DNA of 64,000 nucleotides from Candidatus Accumulibacter aalborgensis (GCF_900089955.1 NZ_FLQX01000111.1:62001-126000); one strand, 5' to 3'; counted from the first letter of the stretch, positions 42,876-56,447 are shown. Notes: generated from the letters alone by a model not told the origin. A program made the numbers and translations.

Positions 42876-45134
42876 ATGATTGCGCAGGAACTGGAAGTTA
42901 GCTTGCACATGGCTTTTGTCGAGGCTCGACAAAAGCGCCATGAATTCATCACCGTCGAACACCTTCTGCTCGCCCTGCTTGACAACCCGTCGGCTGCCGA
43001 CGCCCTGCGCGCCTGCGGCGCAAGCATCGAACCACTGCGCAAGGATTTGGCCCGGTTCATTGGTGAACACACGCCAACGGTCGCCGGTGATGATGAAATC
43101 GACACGCAACCGACGCTGGGGTTCCAGCGGGTGATCCAGCGCGCCATCCTGCACGTCCAGTCTTCCGGCAGAAAGGAAGTCAACGGCGCCAACGTCCTCG
43201 TCGCGATTTTTGGCGAGAAGGATTCGCACGCTGTCTACTACCTGCAAAAACAGGGAGTCACCCGCCTCGACGTGGTCAATTTCATCGCCCACGGCATTAG
43301 CAAGGTGCCGCAGAACGCGCCGCGCAACGACCAGGAGGTGGAGACGGAAAGCGACCCGCAAGGTGCCAGCGGCCCGCTCGAGAGCTACACCATCAACCTC
43401 AACGCCTTGGCCTTGCAGGGCAAGATCGATCCTCTGATTGGCCGTGATCAGGAACTTGAGCGGGTCATCCAGACGCTCTGCCGTCGGCGGAAGAACAACC
43501 CCCTGCTGGTGGGCGAAGCGGGCGTCGGAAAGACGGCGATCGCTGAAGGGCTGGCGCGGCGGATCGTCGAATGTGACATCCCCGAGATCCTGGCCAAGGC
43601 CAACGTCTATTGCCTCGACATGGGCTCTTTGCTCGCCGGCACCAAGTATCGCGGTGACTTCGAACAGCGCCTGAAGGGTGTTCTCAAGCAATTGGGGGAA
43701 AACCCGCAGGCGATCCTGTTCATCGACGAAATCCACACCCTGATTGGCGCCGGATCGGCTTCGGGCGGTACGCTCGACGCGTCCAACCTGCTCAAGCCTG
43801 CGCTGTCCACCGGTCAGTTGAAGTGCATAGGCGCGACGACCTACACCGAATATCGCGGCATCTTCGAAAAGGACCACGCACTGTCACGGCGATTCCAGAA
43901 GATTGACGTGAACGAACCGTCGAGCGCCGAAGCGGTGGAAATCCTCAAGGGGCTCAAGTCACGCTTCGAGTCGCACCACGGAATCAAATACTCGGCGGCG
44001 GCATTGACCACCGCCGTCGAGTTGTCGGTACGCTTCATTACCGACCGCCACCTGCCCGACAAAGCGATTGATGTCATCGACGAGGCAGGAGCCGCGCAGC
44101 GGATCCTGCCCAAATCCCGGCAGAAAAAATTGATTGGCAAGATCGACATCGAGGAAATCGTCGCCAAAATCGCTCGCATTCCTTCGACACATGTGTCATC
44201 GGACGACCGCACCAGTCTCAGGAATCTCGATCGTGACCTGAGAGCGGTAGTTTTTGGCCAGGACGTAGCGATCGACGCGTTGGTCAGGGCGATCAAGATG
44301 GCACGTTCGGGTCTGGGTAACCCGACCAGGCCGATTGGCAGCTTCCTTTTCTCGGGCCCGACCGGCGTCGGCAAAACCGAGGTGGCCAGGCAACTGGCGT
44401 ACTGCCTGGGTAACGAGCTGATTCGTTTCGACATGTCGGAATACATGGAACGACACGCCGTGTCGCGCCTGATCGGTGCTCCACCGGGCTACGTGGGCTT
44501 CGACCAGGGCGGCTTGCTGACCGAGGCAGTCACCAAGAAGCCGTACAGCGTCCTGCTGCTCGACGAGATTGAAAAGGCGCATCCCGACATCTACAACATC
44601 CTGCTCCAGGTCATGGATCACGGCACGCTGACCGACAACAACGGACGCAAAGCGGACTTCCGCAACGTGGTCATCATCATGACCACCAACGCCGGACAGG
44701 AAGCGATCCAGAAGTCGACGATGGGCTTCACGCAGACGCGGCAGTCCGGTGATGAAATGGTCGAGATCAAGCGGATCTTCACTCCCGAGTTCCGTAATCG
44801 GCTCGACGCCACCATCTCCTTCAAGGCGCTCGACCACGAGGTCATCCTGCGGGTGGTGGACAAGTTCCTGATGCAACTCGAGGCGCAACTGCACGAGAAG
44901 AAGGTGGACGCCATCTTTACCTCGTCACTGAAGGCTCATCTCGCTGCCCGCGGCTTCGACCCACTGCTGGGCGCCCGACCCATGGCCCGACTGATTCAGG
45001 ACACGATTCGCTCGTCGCTGGCCGACGAACTGCTTTTCGGCCGACTGGCCAGTGGCGGCCACGTCACCGTCGACATCGACGATGACAAGAAGGTCAAGCT
45101 GGTCTTCGCGGACGAGCCAGAGACCGTCGCTTGA
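42876..45134 (+). CDS. clpA: ATP-dependent Clp protease ATPase subunit ClpA
   Basis: The 752-residue AAA+ unfoldase has an N-domain ([20 protein letters not shown]), two ATPase modules with Walker A GEAGVGKT and GPTGVGKT, Walker [10 protein letters not shown] and VLLLDEIEK, and the ClpA-type linker without a ClpB coiled-coil insert. The IGF/L-like ClpP-docking region is expected in the second module. It works with ClpP and the adaptor ClpS encoded just upstream. Length is typical. Confidence 0.96.
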   Translation: MIAQELEVSLHMAFVEARQKRHEFITVEHLLLALLDNPSAADALRACGASIEPLRKDLARFIGEHTPTVAGDDEIDTQPTLGFQRVIQRAILHVQSSGRKEVNGANVLVAIFGEKDSHAVYYLQKQGVTRLDVVNFIAHGISKVPQNAPRNDQEVETESDPQGASGPLESYTINLNALALQGKIDPLIGRDQELERVIQTLCRRRKNNPLLVGEAGVGKTAIAEGLARRIVECDIPEILAKANVYCLDMGSLLAGTKYRGDFEQRLKGVLKQLGENPQAILFIDEIHTLIGAGSASGGTLDASNLLKPALSTGQLKCIGATTYTEYRGIFEKDHALSRRFQKIDVNEPSSAEAVEILKGLKSRFESHHGIKYSAAALTTAVELSVRFITDRHLPDKAIDVIDEAGAAQRILPKSRQKKLIGKIDIEEIVAKIARIPSTHVSSDDRTSLRNLDRDLRAVVFGQDVAIDALVRAIKMARSGLGNPTRPIGSFLFSGPTGVGKTEVARQLAYCLGNELIRFDMSEYMERHAVSRLIGAPPGYVGFDQGGLLTEAVTKKPYSVLLLDEIEKAHPDIYNILLQVMDHGTLTDNNGRKADFRNVVIIMTTNAGQEAIQKSTMGFTQTRQSGDEMVEIKRIFTPEFRNRLDATISFKALDHEVILRVVDKFLMQLEAQLHEKKVDAIFTSSLKAHLAARGFDPLLGARPMARLIQDTIRSSLADELLFGRLASGGHVTVDIDDDKKVKLVFADEPETVA

Positions 45135-45225
45135 GGACAGCCACCAACCGTTGCCTTGCACTCACGCCGCAGGAATTTTTTTGTTCCGTTCACCTCCCAC
45201 AAGTTGAGCACACGAGGCAAGCGTT

Positions 45226-45720
45226 ATGAATTTCAAGACCCCCGACCTCCTCGACAGTCACGAAGACAGGATTGGCGATGGCCGTATGCGCGTCGTTGCG
45301 CCCATGTTCCAGCGCTACGGTGGACGGCCATCGTTCAGCGGTCAGATCGTCACACTGAAGATCTTCGAGGACAACTCTCTGGTCCGCGAAGCGCTCGCCC
45401 AGGAGGGCAAGGACAAGGTACTGGTCGTCGATGGCGGTGGCTCGATGCGCTGCGCCCTGGTCGGCGACCAGTTGGCCATCCTGGCGCACAAGAGCGGCTG
45501 GGAGGGCATCGTCGTTTACGGCTGCATCCGCGATTCAGAGGACATCGGCCACATTGACCTTGGCCTGCGCGCGCTCAATACGCATCCCATGAAGAGCGTC
45601 AAGAAAGGAATCGGTGACCGCGATCTGGCCGTAACCTTCGGCGGCGTGACTTTCCGGCCGGGTGAGTGGATCTACGTTGACTGTGACGGCGTCGTCGTCA
45701 GCGACCAACCGTTGAGCTGA
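45226..45720 (+). CDS. rraA: RraA family RNase E activity regulator
   Basis: The 164-residue protein matches Rra[61 protein letters not shown] and [21 protein letters not shown]. coli RraA inhibits RNase E by binding it; similar proteins are also class II aldolase-like (HMG aldolase), so the biochemical role may differ. It is followed four bases later by the ankyrin gene. Confidence 0.9.
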   Translation: MNFKTPDLLDSHEDRIGDGRMRVVAPMFQRYGGRPSFSGQIVTLKIFEDNSLVREALAQEGKDKVLVVDGGGSMRCALVGDQLAILAHKSGWEGIVVYGCIRDSEDIGHIDLGLRALNTHPMKSVKKGIGDRDLAVTFGGVTFRPGEWIYVDCDGVVVSDQPLS

Positions 45721-45724
45721 CATT

Positions 45725-46228
45725 GTGAACTCCTCCATTGACCTGCTCAAAGCGATCCGGACAGGCCGCCTTCAGGACGTCCGGGAAGTCCTGGATGCCG
45801 GCGCTCCCGTGGAACTCCATGACGGCCGCGGCGAACCGGGCCTGCCGCTTGGTGTGGCCTGCTTCATGGGGTTTGCCGACATCGTCCGTGAACTGGTCAG
45901 CCGTGGCGCCAAGTCCAATCTACCCGACAACGCACAGTCCACGTCCCCCTTGTCGATGGCCATTCGCGGTCGCCGAACCGAAGTCGTGAAGGTGCTCATC
46001 GAAATGGGTGCCGTCGTTCCGCCGGGCATGAAGACGGGACTGACCGAGCAGGAGATGATGATCGCGCGCTGGAAGGGGCAGCACTACGCGAGCGCTGCGC
46101 AGGTTGCCGAGCATGGTGCCGAGTCGCCCGTTGTCGAAGAAATCGAAATGACCCGCTGCTACGGGACAGATACGGCCGTTCTCGACGCGGACATGATCCG
46201 AGCGGCACGAGACATGGACAAAAAGTAG
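45725..46228 (+). CDS. Ankyrin-repeat protein
   Basis: The 167-residue protein starts at GTG and has about three ankyrin-type repeats: LLKAIRTGRLQDVREVLDAGA, LGVACFMGFADIVRELVSRGA, and PLSMAIRGRRTEVVKVLIEMGA. The C-terminal 60 residues are not repeat-like. Ankyrin repeats mediate protein binding; the partner is unknown. It is very probably cotranscribed with rraA. Confidence 0.8.
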   Translation: MNSSIDLLKAIRTGRLQDVREVLDAGAPVELHDGRGEPGLPLGVACFMGFADIVRELVSRGAKSNLPDNAQSTSPLSMAIRGRRTEVVKVLIEMGAVVPPGMKTGLTEQEMMIARWKGQHYASAAQVAEHGAESPVVEEIEMTRCYGTDTAVLDADMIRAARDMDKK

Positions 46229-46283
46229 GGCCAGGTCAGCAGCCCCTTATAATCCAGCGTTCCGCCATGAGAAGCACAAGCCA

Positions 46284-47477
46284 GTGAATCCCCACCTAAG
46301 CAAATTGCAGCCCTATCCCTTCGAGAGGTTACGGCAACTCTTTGCCGGCGTCACGCCGAACCGGCAGTTGCGTGAGATCAGACTTTCGATTGGCGAGCCG
46401 CAGCACGCCACACCGGCTTTCATCACGGACGCGCTGAGCGCCAACCTCGCCGGCCTGGCCAGTTATCCCAGCACGCTCGGCAGTAGCGAATTGCGCGGCG
46501 CCATTGCCGCCTGGCTGAAACGTCGCTATGGCTTGAGCGACATCGACGCTGAAACGCAGATCATCCCGGTCAACGGGTCGCGCGAAGCCTTGTTCGCCTT
46601 TGCCCAGGCGGTCATCGACCCGTCGCGGGGCGGCACGCCGCTGGTCGTCAGCCCCAACCCCTTCTATCAGATCTACGAGGGGGCGGCCTTTCTCGCCGGC
46701 GCCGATCCGCGCTTTCTCAACACCCTGCCGAGCAACGATTACGCGTTTGACTTCGACGCACTGAGCGAGGCCGAATGGCAACGCGTGCAGCTCTTCTATG
46801 TCTGCTCGCCGGGCAACCCGACCGGCAAGGTGCTGCGCCTCGATGACTGGCGACGGCTGTTCGCGCTCGCCGACAGGTATGGCTTCGTCATTGCCTCGGA
46901 CGAGTGCTACTCGGAGATCTTTTTCGACGAGGCAAAACCGCCCCTCGGCGCCTTGCAGGCCGCCCGCTTGCTCGGTCGCGGCTGCGAACGACTGGTCATG
47001 TTCTCCAGCCTGTCCAAGCGATCCAATGTTCCCGGCATGCGCTCGGGCTTCGTCGCCGGCGACGCGGCGACGCTTCAGTCATTCCTGCTCTACCGCACCT
47101 ATCACGGCAGCGCGATGAGTCCGGCGGTGCAGGCGGCCAGTGTCGCGGCCTGGAGCGACGAGTCGCACGTGGTCGGTAACCGCCGCCAATACACGCAGAA
47201 ATTCGCCGCGGTGACACCACGCCTGGCCGAGGTCCTGGAAACCGCGCTGCCCGATGCAGGCTTCTACCTGTGGGCGAGAACGCCGATCGACGACGGTGAC
47301 TTCGCCCGCCGGCTACTCGCCGACTATAATGTGCTTGTTCTGCCGGGGAGCTTGCTGGCGCGCACTGCCCAGGGGGTCAATCCGGGCGCCGGCTTCGTCC
47401 GCATCGCGCTCGTCGCGCCACTCGCGGACTGCGTCGAAGCTGCCGAACGTATCGCTTCATTCACTTCAAAACTCTAG
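46284..47477 (+). CDS. dapC: Succinyldiaminopimelate transaminase
   Basis: The 397-residue fold-type I PLP enzyme makes N-succinyl-L,L-diaminopimelate precursor exchange in lysine/peptidoglycan synthesis. [47 protein letters not shown] and the PLP-lysine site [16 protein letters not shown] are seen. GTG start. It heads the dapC-dapD-pilU-dapE-prmB-pepN rightward series. Confidence 0.92.
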   Translation: MNPHLSKLQPYPFERLRQLFAGVTPNRQLREIRLSIGEPQHATPAFITDALSANLAGLASYPSTLGSSELRGAIAAWLKRRYGLSDIDAETQIIPVNGSREALFAFAQAVIDPSRGGTPLVVSPNPFYQIYEGAAFLAGADPRFLNTLPSNDYAFDFDALSEAEWQRVQLFYVCSPGNPTGKVLRLDDWRRLFALADRYGFVIASDECYSEIFFDEAKPPLGALQAARLLGRGCERLVMFSSLSKRSNVPGMRSGFVAGDAATLQSFLLYRTYHGSAMSPAVQAASVAAWSDESHVVGNRRQYTQKFAAVTPRLAEVLETALPDAGFYLWARTPIDDGDFARRLLADYNVLVLPGSLLARTAQGVNPGAGFVRIALVAPLADCVEAAERIASFTSKL

Positions 47478-47488
47478 GAAAAGCAGCC

Positions 47489-48319
47489 ATGCAGGCAATT
47501 CAGCGGGTCATCGAGATCATCGAAGGGGCGTGGGACAACCGGACCTCACTGCAGCCGGGCAGCGCACCAGACGCCATCCGCGAAGCCGTCGCCGAGGTCC
47601 TTGGCCGGCTCGACGAAGGCACCCTGCGCGTCGCCGAAAAGCTTGACGGCGAATGGGTCACACACCAGTGGATCAAGAAGGCCGTACTCCTGTCGTTCCG
47701 GCTGCAGGACAACACCCTGATCGATGGCGGACCGCTGCGCTATTTCGACAAGGTACCGAGCAAATTCGCCGATTACGACAGCGAGAAGTTCGCGCGTGGC
47801 GGCTTCCGCGTCGTTCCGCCGGCAACCGCCCGACGCGGCGCCTTCATTGGCCGGAACGTCGTGCTCATGCCCTCCTACGTCAACATCGGCGCCTATGTCG
47901 ATGAAGGCACGATGGTCGACACCTGGGCGACGGTCGGCTCCTGTGCACAGATCGGCAAGAACGTGCACCTCTCCGGCGGCGTCGGAATCGGCGGAGTGCT
48001 CGAACCGCTGCAGGCAAACCCGACGATCATCGAGGACAACTGCTTCATTGGCGCTCGCTCTGAGGTGGTGGAAGGGGTCATCATCGGCGAAGGTTCGGTC
48101 ATTTCGATGGGTGTCTATCTCGGCCAGTCCACCCGGATCTTCGACCGTGAAACGGGTACCGTGAGCTATGGCAGAATACCGCCGGGATCGGTCGTGGTGT
48201 CCGGAAACCTGCCCGCCAAGGACGGTAGCTACAGCCTCTACTGCGCGGTCATCGTCAAGAAGGTCGACGCCGGAACGCGCGCCAAGACCAGCATCAACGA
48301 CCTGCTGCGCGGCGACTGA
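47489..48319 (+). CDS. dapD: Tetrahydrodipicolinate N-succinyltransferase
   Basis: The 276-residue left-handed beta-helix enzyme transfers succinyl from CoA to tetrahydrodipicolinate. [41 protein letters not shown] (in part), [17 protein letters not shown] and [19 protein letters not shown] show the hexapeptide repeats. It begins 11 bases after dapC with AGGAAAA upstream. Confidence 0.95.
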   Translation: MQAIQRVIEIIEGAWDNRTSLQPGSAPDAIREAVAEVLGRLDEGTLRVAEKLDGEWVTHQWIKKAVLLSFRLQDNTLIDGGPLRYFDKVPSKFADYDSEKFARGGFRVVPPATARRGAFIGRNVVLMPSYVNIGAYVDEGTMVDTWATVGSCAQIGKNVHLSGGVGIGGVLEPLQANPTIIEDNCFIGARSEVVEGVIIGEGSVISMGVYLGQSTRIFDRETGTVSYGRIPPGSVVVSGNLPAKDGSYSLYCAVIVKKVDAGTRAKTSINDLLRGD

Positions 48320-48356
48320 CCGCTTGCCGATCGAATCCTGAACCGGCGAAGAACGA

Positions 48357-51605
<3,249 letters not shown>

Positions 51606-51627
51606 GCCGGGGAAACTGGAGCCACTG

Positions 51628-54285
51628 ATGAAGACCGAAACCCCGCAGATCGTCAATCGCCAGGATTACACGCCGCCGCCCTACCTGGTTGACAGTGTGG
51701 AACTGGACGTCCGCTTCCACACTGGCGAAGTCCTGGTCAACAGCCACCTCCGCCTGCGGCGCAACCCGGCCGCGGCGCCCGGCCAGGCGCTGCAACTCGA
51801 CGGCCACGAACTGGAGACGATGGCCATGGCCATCGATGGCACAGCACTCGCTGAAGACCGCTACACGCGCACCGACTCGACACTGACCATCGCCAGGCTC
51901 CCGGACGCGCTGACGCTGAGCACGCAAACGCGCATCGACCCCGACCACAACACCAGCCTGGCGGGGCTCTATCGCTCGAAAGACGGCTATTTCACCCAGT
52001 GCGAGGCGCAGGGCTTCCGCAGGATCACCTGGTTCCCCGATCGCCCGGACATCATGGCGCGCTATCGAGTGACGCTGCATGCCGACAAGGCCAGCCTGCC
52101 GGTGCTGCTGGCGAACGGGAATCCGGTCGGCAGCGGTGACGAAGGGCCAGACCGTCACTGGGCATGCTGGGAGGACCCTTTTCCCAAGCCCTGCTACCTG
52201 TTTGCTCTGGTCGCCGCCCGCCTCGAAGTGTTGCGTGACGAGTTCAGCACCGGCAGGGGGCGCAGCGTCCAACTGGCCGTCTTCGTCGAACCCGGCAAGC
52301 TCGATCAGTGTGCGCACGCGATGGATGCTCTCAAGCGCGCCATGCGCTGGGATGAGGAGGTATTCGGCCTCGAGTGCGACCTCGATCACTACATGATCGT
52401 CGCCGTCGGTGACTTCAACATGGGAGCGATGGAGAACAAGGGGCTGAACATCTTCAATACCAAGTATGTTCTCGCCCGCGCCGACACGGCCACCGATGGC
52501 GATTACCAGAACATCGACCGGGTGGTCGCTCACGAGTACTTTCACAACTGGACCGGCAACCGCGTCACCTGCCGCGACTGGTTCCAGTTGTCGCTCAAGG
52601 AAGGGCTGACCGTCTTCCGTGATCAGGAATTCGGCGCCGACACGCACAGTCGCGCGGTGACCCGGATACGCGACGTTCGCGCGCTGCGCGCAGCGCAGTT
52701 CCCGGAAGACGCCGGCCCGATGGCGCACCCGGTGCGCCCCGACTCGTACATCGAGATCAACAACTTCTACACCAGCACGGTCTATGAAAAAGGCGCCGAG
52801 GTCGTGCGCATGATCCAGACGCTGATCGGCAGGAAAGCCTTCCGCTGCGGCATGGACCTCTACTTCGCGCGCCATGACGGCCAGGCGGTGACCTGCGACG
52901 ACTTCGTCGCCGCGATGGCCGATGCCTCCGGGACCGACCTGACACAGTTCAAGCGCTGGTACGATCACGCCGGCACCCCGCGCCTCCTGGCCAGCGGCAG
53001 CTACGACCCAGTCGCACGACGCTACGTCCTGACCGTATCGCAATCGCGACCGACCGCCGTCGAAGACTCGCCCAGCCAACCCAGCCAACCATTCCATATT
53101 CCGATCGCCATCGGCCTGCTTGGACCTGATGGCGACGATCTGCCGCTCGTATTGACCGGGGAGAGCGAGCATGCCAGAACCGACCGAACGACGTGCGTGC
53201 TCTCACTGACGAAAAGCAAACAGCAGTTCGTCTTCGAAGGCCTGGCAGCCGCTCCCGTACCCTCTCTGTTGCGCAATTTCTCGGCGCCGGTGATTCTCGA
53301 TTACGCCTGGAGCGACGACGACCTCAGCCACCTCCTGGCCCACGACAGCGACCCCTTCAATCGCTGGGAAGCCGGACAGCGCCTGGCCAGCCGCCTGATC
53401 CTGACGGCCGCCGCCGAGCTTTCCGCCGGGCGGCCGGCGAGCTGGCCGCAGAGCTTCGTCGACGCGACAGCGCAGGTCCTGGCGCGTGCCGACGAAGATC
53501 CTGCCTTCGCCGCCGAAGCCCTGACCCTTCCCGGCGAAGCGACGCTGGCCGAAGAGATGACCGTCGTCGACCCCGATGCCCTCCATGCAGCCCGCAATGG
53601 ACTGCGCCTTCTTGTCGCCGAGCGACTGACCAACGCCCTGCGGCAACGCTACGAGGCACTGGCACCCAGAGTGCCCTACCAGCCAACTCCGGCCGCGGCC
53701 GGCCGGCGCGCTCTACGCAACCTGTGCCTCGGCACCCTCGGCGAACTGAAGACCAGCGAAGTACGCACCCTGGCGATGGCGCAGTTCGCCTCGGCCGACA
53801 ACATGAGCGACCAGTTCGCCGCGCTGTCGATCCTCGCGCAGGACGATTGCCGCCAGCGCCCAGCGGCGCTCGCTGCCTTTTTCGAGCGCTGGCAAGGCGA
53901 AGCACTGGTCATGGACAAGTGGCTTGCGGTACAGGCAGCGAGCCGCCTGCCCGACACGCTGGCCGTCGTGCAAGGTCTGCTCGCGCACCCGGCGTTCGAT
54001 CTGCGCAACCCGAACAAGGTTTACGCCCTGCTCAACACCTTCGGCAACAACCACGTTCGTTTTCACGCCGCCGACGGCAGCGGCTACCATTTTCTCGCCG
54101 AGCAGATCGGCCAGATCGACCGCATCAATCCGCAGGTCGCCGCGCGCCTGGCACGCCGCTTCGATCGCTGGCGGAAGTTCGATGCCGGCCGCCAGCAACA
54201 CGCCCGCTCGGCGCTGGCAAAGCTGCACGCGAGCAAGGACGTGTCGTCGGATCTCCTGGAGATCGTCGGGCGAGCGCTCGCTTGA
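51628..54285 (+). CDS. pepN: Aminopeptidase N (M1 family)
   Basis: The 885-residue metallopeptidase has the substrate-binding GAMENKGLN, zinc motif HEYFHNWTGNRVTCRDWFQL (His302, Glu303, His306) with distal Glu in LKEGLTVFRDQEF, and the gammaproteobacterial-style C-terminal domains. It removes N-terminal residues in cytosolic peptide turnover. Start 51628 gives the usual N-terminus and is 22 bases after prmB. Confidence 0.96.
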   Translation: MKTETPQIVNRQDYTPPPYLVDSVELDVRFHTGEVLVNSHLRLRRNPAAAPGQALQLDGHELETMAMAIDGTALAEDRYTRTDSTLTIARLPDALTLSTQTRIDPDHNTSLAGLYRSKDGYFTQCEAQGFRRITWFPDRPDIMARYRVTLHADKASLPVLLANGNPVGSGDEGPDRHWACWEDPFPKPCYLFALVAARLEVLRDEFSTGRGRSVQLAVFVEPGKLDQCAHAMDALKRAMRWDEEVFGLECDLDHYMIVAVGDFNMGAMENKGLNIFNTKYVLARADTATDGDYQNIDRVVAHEYFHNWTGNRVTCRDWFQLSLKEGLTVFRDQEFGADTHSRAVTRIRDVRALRAAQFPEDAGPMAHPVRPDSYIEINNFYTSTVYEKGAEVVRMIQTLIGRKAFRCGMDLYFARHDGQAVTCDDFVAAMADASGTDLTQFKRWYDHAGTPRLLASGSYDPVARRYVLTVSQSRPTAVEDSPSQPSQPFHIPIAIGLLGPDGDDLPLVLTGESEHARTDRTTCVLSLTKSKQQFVFEGLAAAPVPSLLRNFSAPVILDYAWSDDDLSHLLAHDSDPFNRWEAGQRLASRLILTAAAELSAGRPASWPQSFVDATAQVLARADEDPAFAAEALTLPGEATLAEEMTVVDPDALHAARNGLRLLVAERLTNALRQRYEALAPRVPYQPTPAAAGRRALRNLCLGTLGELKTSEVRTLAMAQFASADNMSDQFAALSILAQDDCRQRPAALAAFFERWQGEALVMDKWLAVQAASRLPDTLAVVQGLLAHPAFDLRNPNKVYALLNTFGNNHVRFHAADGSGYHFLAEQIGQIDRINPQVAARLARRFDRWRKFDAGRQQHARSALAKLHASKDVSSDLLEIVGRALA

Positions 54286-54368
54286 GTTTGGGCAGCCCAT
54301 GCAGCCGTCAGGCAGGCGTGGGAAGCAACGGCAGATCTGCCGGAATCCTCAATTCCTCAACATAGGAC

Positions 54369-54397
54369 TTGAGGGGCGCAAGTCAAATCTGTATAAT
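54369..54397 (+). promoter_or_regulatory. tRNA-Arg promoter
   Basis: TTGAGG (54369-54374) and a perfect TATAAT (54392-54397) are separated by 17 bases, with the tRNA beginning 22 bases after the -10 box. Confidence 0.75.
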
Positions 54398-54418
54398 CGT
54401 CGGCTTCAACACGGCAAT

Positions 54419-54495
54419 GCGCCCGTAGCTCAGTTGGATAGAGTACTTGGCTACGAACCAAGGGGTCGGGCGTTCGAATCGCTCCGGGCGTGCCA
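54419..54495 (+). tRNA. tRNA-Arg (anticodon ACG)
   Basis: A 77-base cloverleaf with encoded CCA: acceptor GCGCCCG/CGGGCGT, D-arm GCTCAGTTGGATAGAGT, anticodon stem CTTGG/CCAAG around CTACGAA (ACG, read as ICG), T-arm GGGCGTTCGAATCGCTC. It resembles E. coli tRNA-Arg(ACG). It marks the start of the accessory region to the right. Confidence 0.95.
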
Positions 54496-54512
54496 ATAGA
54501 ATCAAGCACTTA

Positions 54513-54537
54513 GGTCAATCTTCGGATTGGCCTTTTT
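54513..54537 (+). terminator. Intrinsic terminator of tRNA-Arg
   Basis: Eight-pair stem GGTCAATC/GATTGGCC with one wobble, TTCG tetraloop and five T. Confidence 0.85.
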
Positions 54538-54551
54538 GCTTTCTAGCTCCA

Positions 54552-54575
54552 TTGGTGACACATTTGGTGACACAT
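54552..54575. repeat. Exact tandem 12-base direct repeat
   Basis: TTGGTGACACAT occurs twice in immediate succession (54552-54563, 54564-54575), 56 bases past the tRNA-Arg 3' end. It may be a remnant of an integration junction or of a gene end; on the minus strand it reads VSPNVSP or CVTKCVT depending on frame. Confidence 0.6.
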
Positions 54576-55145
54576 CCGGCAAGGTGACCCTTGTACCCTG
54601 CCCCGTTAGCTGGGTTGACCAAGCGAGCATCAAGACGGTTACGCTGTAACCGATCAGGCCCACGAACAAGCCAACGACACAAGGAGGGGCTGCCCGCTAG
54701 CCTTCACGGTGCCCCCACAAGCCCCGATCTACGGCCAGCCCGTACTAGAACTACCACCACCCCACGAACCGCGCCACAGGCCCCCAGGCGACACTTGCCG
54801 CCAGCATGGTGCAGCGCACCCCCGCAAGTTCTACGCCAGAAACCAAGCGGTAAACCTGGACGTCAAGCGCTGCATGGCCTAGCTTGATTCTCGCTTGCTG
54901 TAGCCATTGGCATTGAGCAGCGCAGCATCTCTTATGTCATGGCCAAGACTGTTGAGCAACCCAGTGCCCCGCCGCTGGCCTCGATTGACGCACTAGCTTT
55001 TATTTTGGGCTTCGCCGAGACTTGGCCCCCAACACCCCTAAGAATCCCCATGGCATTTGCAAACTTTTGCATGTTATTTCCATCACTTGATGTGATATAA
55101 GCGCACAACAGATGTAGGAAACTAACCCAACCAAAGGAGACGAAG
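54576..55145. other. Gene-poor stretch at island left edge
   Basis: No gene is firmly supported. A leftward 60-codon frame with a hydrophobic stretch (LFVGLIGYSVTVLMLAW) ending at 54502 and a rightward 53-codon frame at 54939-55100 (MAKTVEQPSAPPLASIDALA start) lack ribosome-binding sites or known relatives. Composition becomes lower in GC towards the right. It could hold decayed integrase or phage material, but none can be identified. Confidence 0.4.
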
Positions 55146-55466
55146 ATGACACAAGCAAGAAGCTACGTACTCGGCCTGAAGCTGCCCACAACAGACTTCG
55201 AGATCATCGAGGCCATAGCCAAAGAGGAGAGACGCAGACCGTCGGACGTGATCAGGAACGTGATCGAGGACGTGGTCGAGGGCAAGATTCACATCGAACC
55301 AAAAGAGGAACCTGACAACAAGAGAACAAACGTCAGGGTGGACGGCTACACCATCAAAAAGGTAAACGCCTTCAAGAAAGCCACAGGGATGACACTGGAC
55401 CAAATCCTGCACCTAGCCTTGATGAATCTCAGAAGCGAAGACAACCCCGCGCCACCTACAACGTGA
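55146..55466 (+). CDS. Possible tandem ribbon-helix-helix protein
   Basis: The 106-residue protein has two similar halves. Residues about 5-43 (SYVLGLKLPTTDFEIIEAIA, then EERRRPSDVIRNVIEDVV) and 59-97 (KRTNVRVDGYTIKKVNAFKK, then TGMTLDQILHLALMNL) each fit a beta-strand plus two helices of the ribbon-helix-helix (CopG/Arc) pattern. AAAGGAGAC six bases upstream supports the ATG. It could be a single-chain DNA-binding regulator. No toxin partner is adjacent. The region is less GC-rich than the core genes. Confidence 0.6.
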   Translation: MTQARSYVLGLKLPTTDFEIIEAIAKEERRRPSDVIRNVIEDVVEGKIHIEPKEEPDNKRTNVRVDGYTIKKVNAFKKATGMTLDQILHLALMNLRSEDNPAPPTT

Positions 55467-55555
55467 CCCGGTAGCCACTTTTGGGCAGCTTTTAGCAGTG
55501 CACGCCCTTCAAGATGCCGCTGGCAGTTTTGAACTTTTTGAAGAAATTAACGCAG

Positions 55556-55792
55556 TCAGCCATCGACCAAAGTAACAGAATCAGCGTCAACCAACTTGTT
55601 CAGCGCCGCCGCTGTAGCGAATGCCTGCGCCGCTTGTCGCTGAGCCTGCATTGCCAGCTTGAAGAACATTGCTGCCTTGTCTGCCTTTTCTTCACCATCG
55701 GCACGCGCCGCAAGTTTGACCGCAAGCAGGCTTGACCATTGCCCTTGGCCTACCAGACTTTCCCGAACGAATCCTAGATCGCCGACAGCCAT
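55556..55792 (-). CDS. Small Ala-rich protein, possibly phage-derived
   Basis: A 78-residue frame, MAVGDLGFVRESLVGQGQW onward, is protein-like: a long Ala/Gln/Lys helix (ADGEEKADKAAMFFKLAMQA, then QRQAAQAFATAAALNKL). It has no recognised family, and its ribosome-binding site is weak. The helix could belong to a small structural protein. A start seven codons earlier (55813) is possible. Confidence 0.35.
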   Translation of the reverse strand: MAVGDLGFVRESLVGQGQWSSLLAVKLAARADGEEKADKAAMFFKLAMQAQRQAAQAFATAAALNKLVDADSVTLVDG

Positions 55793-55813
55793 ACGAGCAC
55801 AAGCGTAGCGCAC

Positions 55814-56136
55814 GGCAAGCGCTACCCCCTCGCTACTCCTGGGCCAACCCCCCCTATTACCTGAATGCCGATCGTTGAACGTATACCCGTTTAACGCGGC
55901 TTTTAACGCTGGTTGCGTTAGATTGGTAGGGCGGGGCCGGAATCATTCCGCTTCACCCCGATGGTCGGACCAAGATGTCGAGGTTTCTGCCTCGCGCCAG
56001 CGGGATGCAGAAATCGTAGGGTGCAATAAGGCGCAGCGCATTGCACCACCTTCGTCCGCCCGGCAGTGATTTTCAAACAGAATCTAACGCTCGATCATTG
56101 ACGCGGAAGCTGGTTGTGATAACGTGGCGGCAAAGT
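55814..56136. other. Gene-free stretch with repeat element
   Basis: No gene is visible. It holds the first copy of the GTAGGGTGCAATAA element (56016-56050) and short self-complementary segments around 55885-55915 (GTTTAACGC...GCGTTAGAT). Confidence 0.4.
56016..56050. repeat. GTAGGGTGCAATAA repeat, copy 1
   Basis: First of three near-identical copies in 1.8 kb (others at 57055-57088 and 57760-57793). Each runs GTAGGGTGCAATAAG, a short variable CG-rich part, then CATTGCACCACC, and is itself weakly palindromic (GGTGCAAT/ATTGCACC). It behaves like an intergenic interspersed element. Confidence 0.7.
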
Positions 56137-56161
56137 AAAGCCGCCTTTCACGCGGCTTTTT
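56137..56161 (+). terminator. Hairpin with T-tract upstream of the ART-like pair
   Basis: AAAGCCGC and GCGGCTTT form an eight-pair stem with a seven-base loop, followed by a short T run. It may insulate the following module from upstream transcription. Confidence 0.6.
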
Positions 56162-56216
56162 GCACGCCCGCCACGGTCCAACGCATCCGTTGCGGGGTGG
56201 ATGGAGGGCCTCAGTC

Positions 56217-56447
56217 ATGAAACACCGATTGGAACAAAATGGTGCGCAGAGGGAGACGACCGCCGCCCTGCCGGTGGCAACGGTCGCCGGCCGAATGGTG
56301 CGCGTCTTGACGCCAGACCAGCGCCGTGCAGACATCAAGGCCTTTGGTCGGGAGATTCGCGACTCGAAACAAAGCGCCGCCGACTTTCTCCGCCGGGCGG
56401 GGCTGATCGACGAGTGTGGGCAACTCACCGAACCGTACCGCCGGTAA
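56217..56447 (+). CDS. Small protein, candidate antitoxin of ART-like pair
   Basis: The 76-residue protein ends in a conserved-looking block VLTPDQRRADIKAFGREIRD and SKQSAADFLRRAGLIDECGQ, a helix-turn-helix-like pair of helices with an Ala-Gly turn, then LTEPYRR. Its TAA stop shares a base with the next ATG (TAATG), so the two genes are strictly coupled. Small size, coupling and a toxin-like partner suggest an antidote or regulatory role, but no family name can be given. Confidence 0.6.
   Translation: MKHRLEQNGAQRETTAALPVATVAGRMVRVLTPDQRRADIKAFGREIRDSKQSAADFLRRAGLIDECGQLTEPYRR

Noticed and set aside
42594-43877. A 427-codon minus-strand frame across clpS and clpA
   Set aside because: Crosses two well-supported genes on the other strand and has no protein-like features.
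54502-54690. A leftward frame with a hydrophobic stretch ending beside tRNA-Arg, considered as a small membrane protein or integrase tail
   Set aside because: No good start codon, and its end reads through the tRNA terminator hairpin; three frames give equally plausible tails, so none is supported.
54939-55100. A 53-codon plus-strand frame starting MAKTVEQPSA
   Set aside because: No ribosome-binding site, no recognised similarity and in a gene-poor relic region; recorded only as part of the gene-free stretch.
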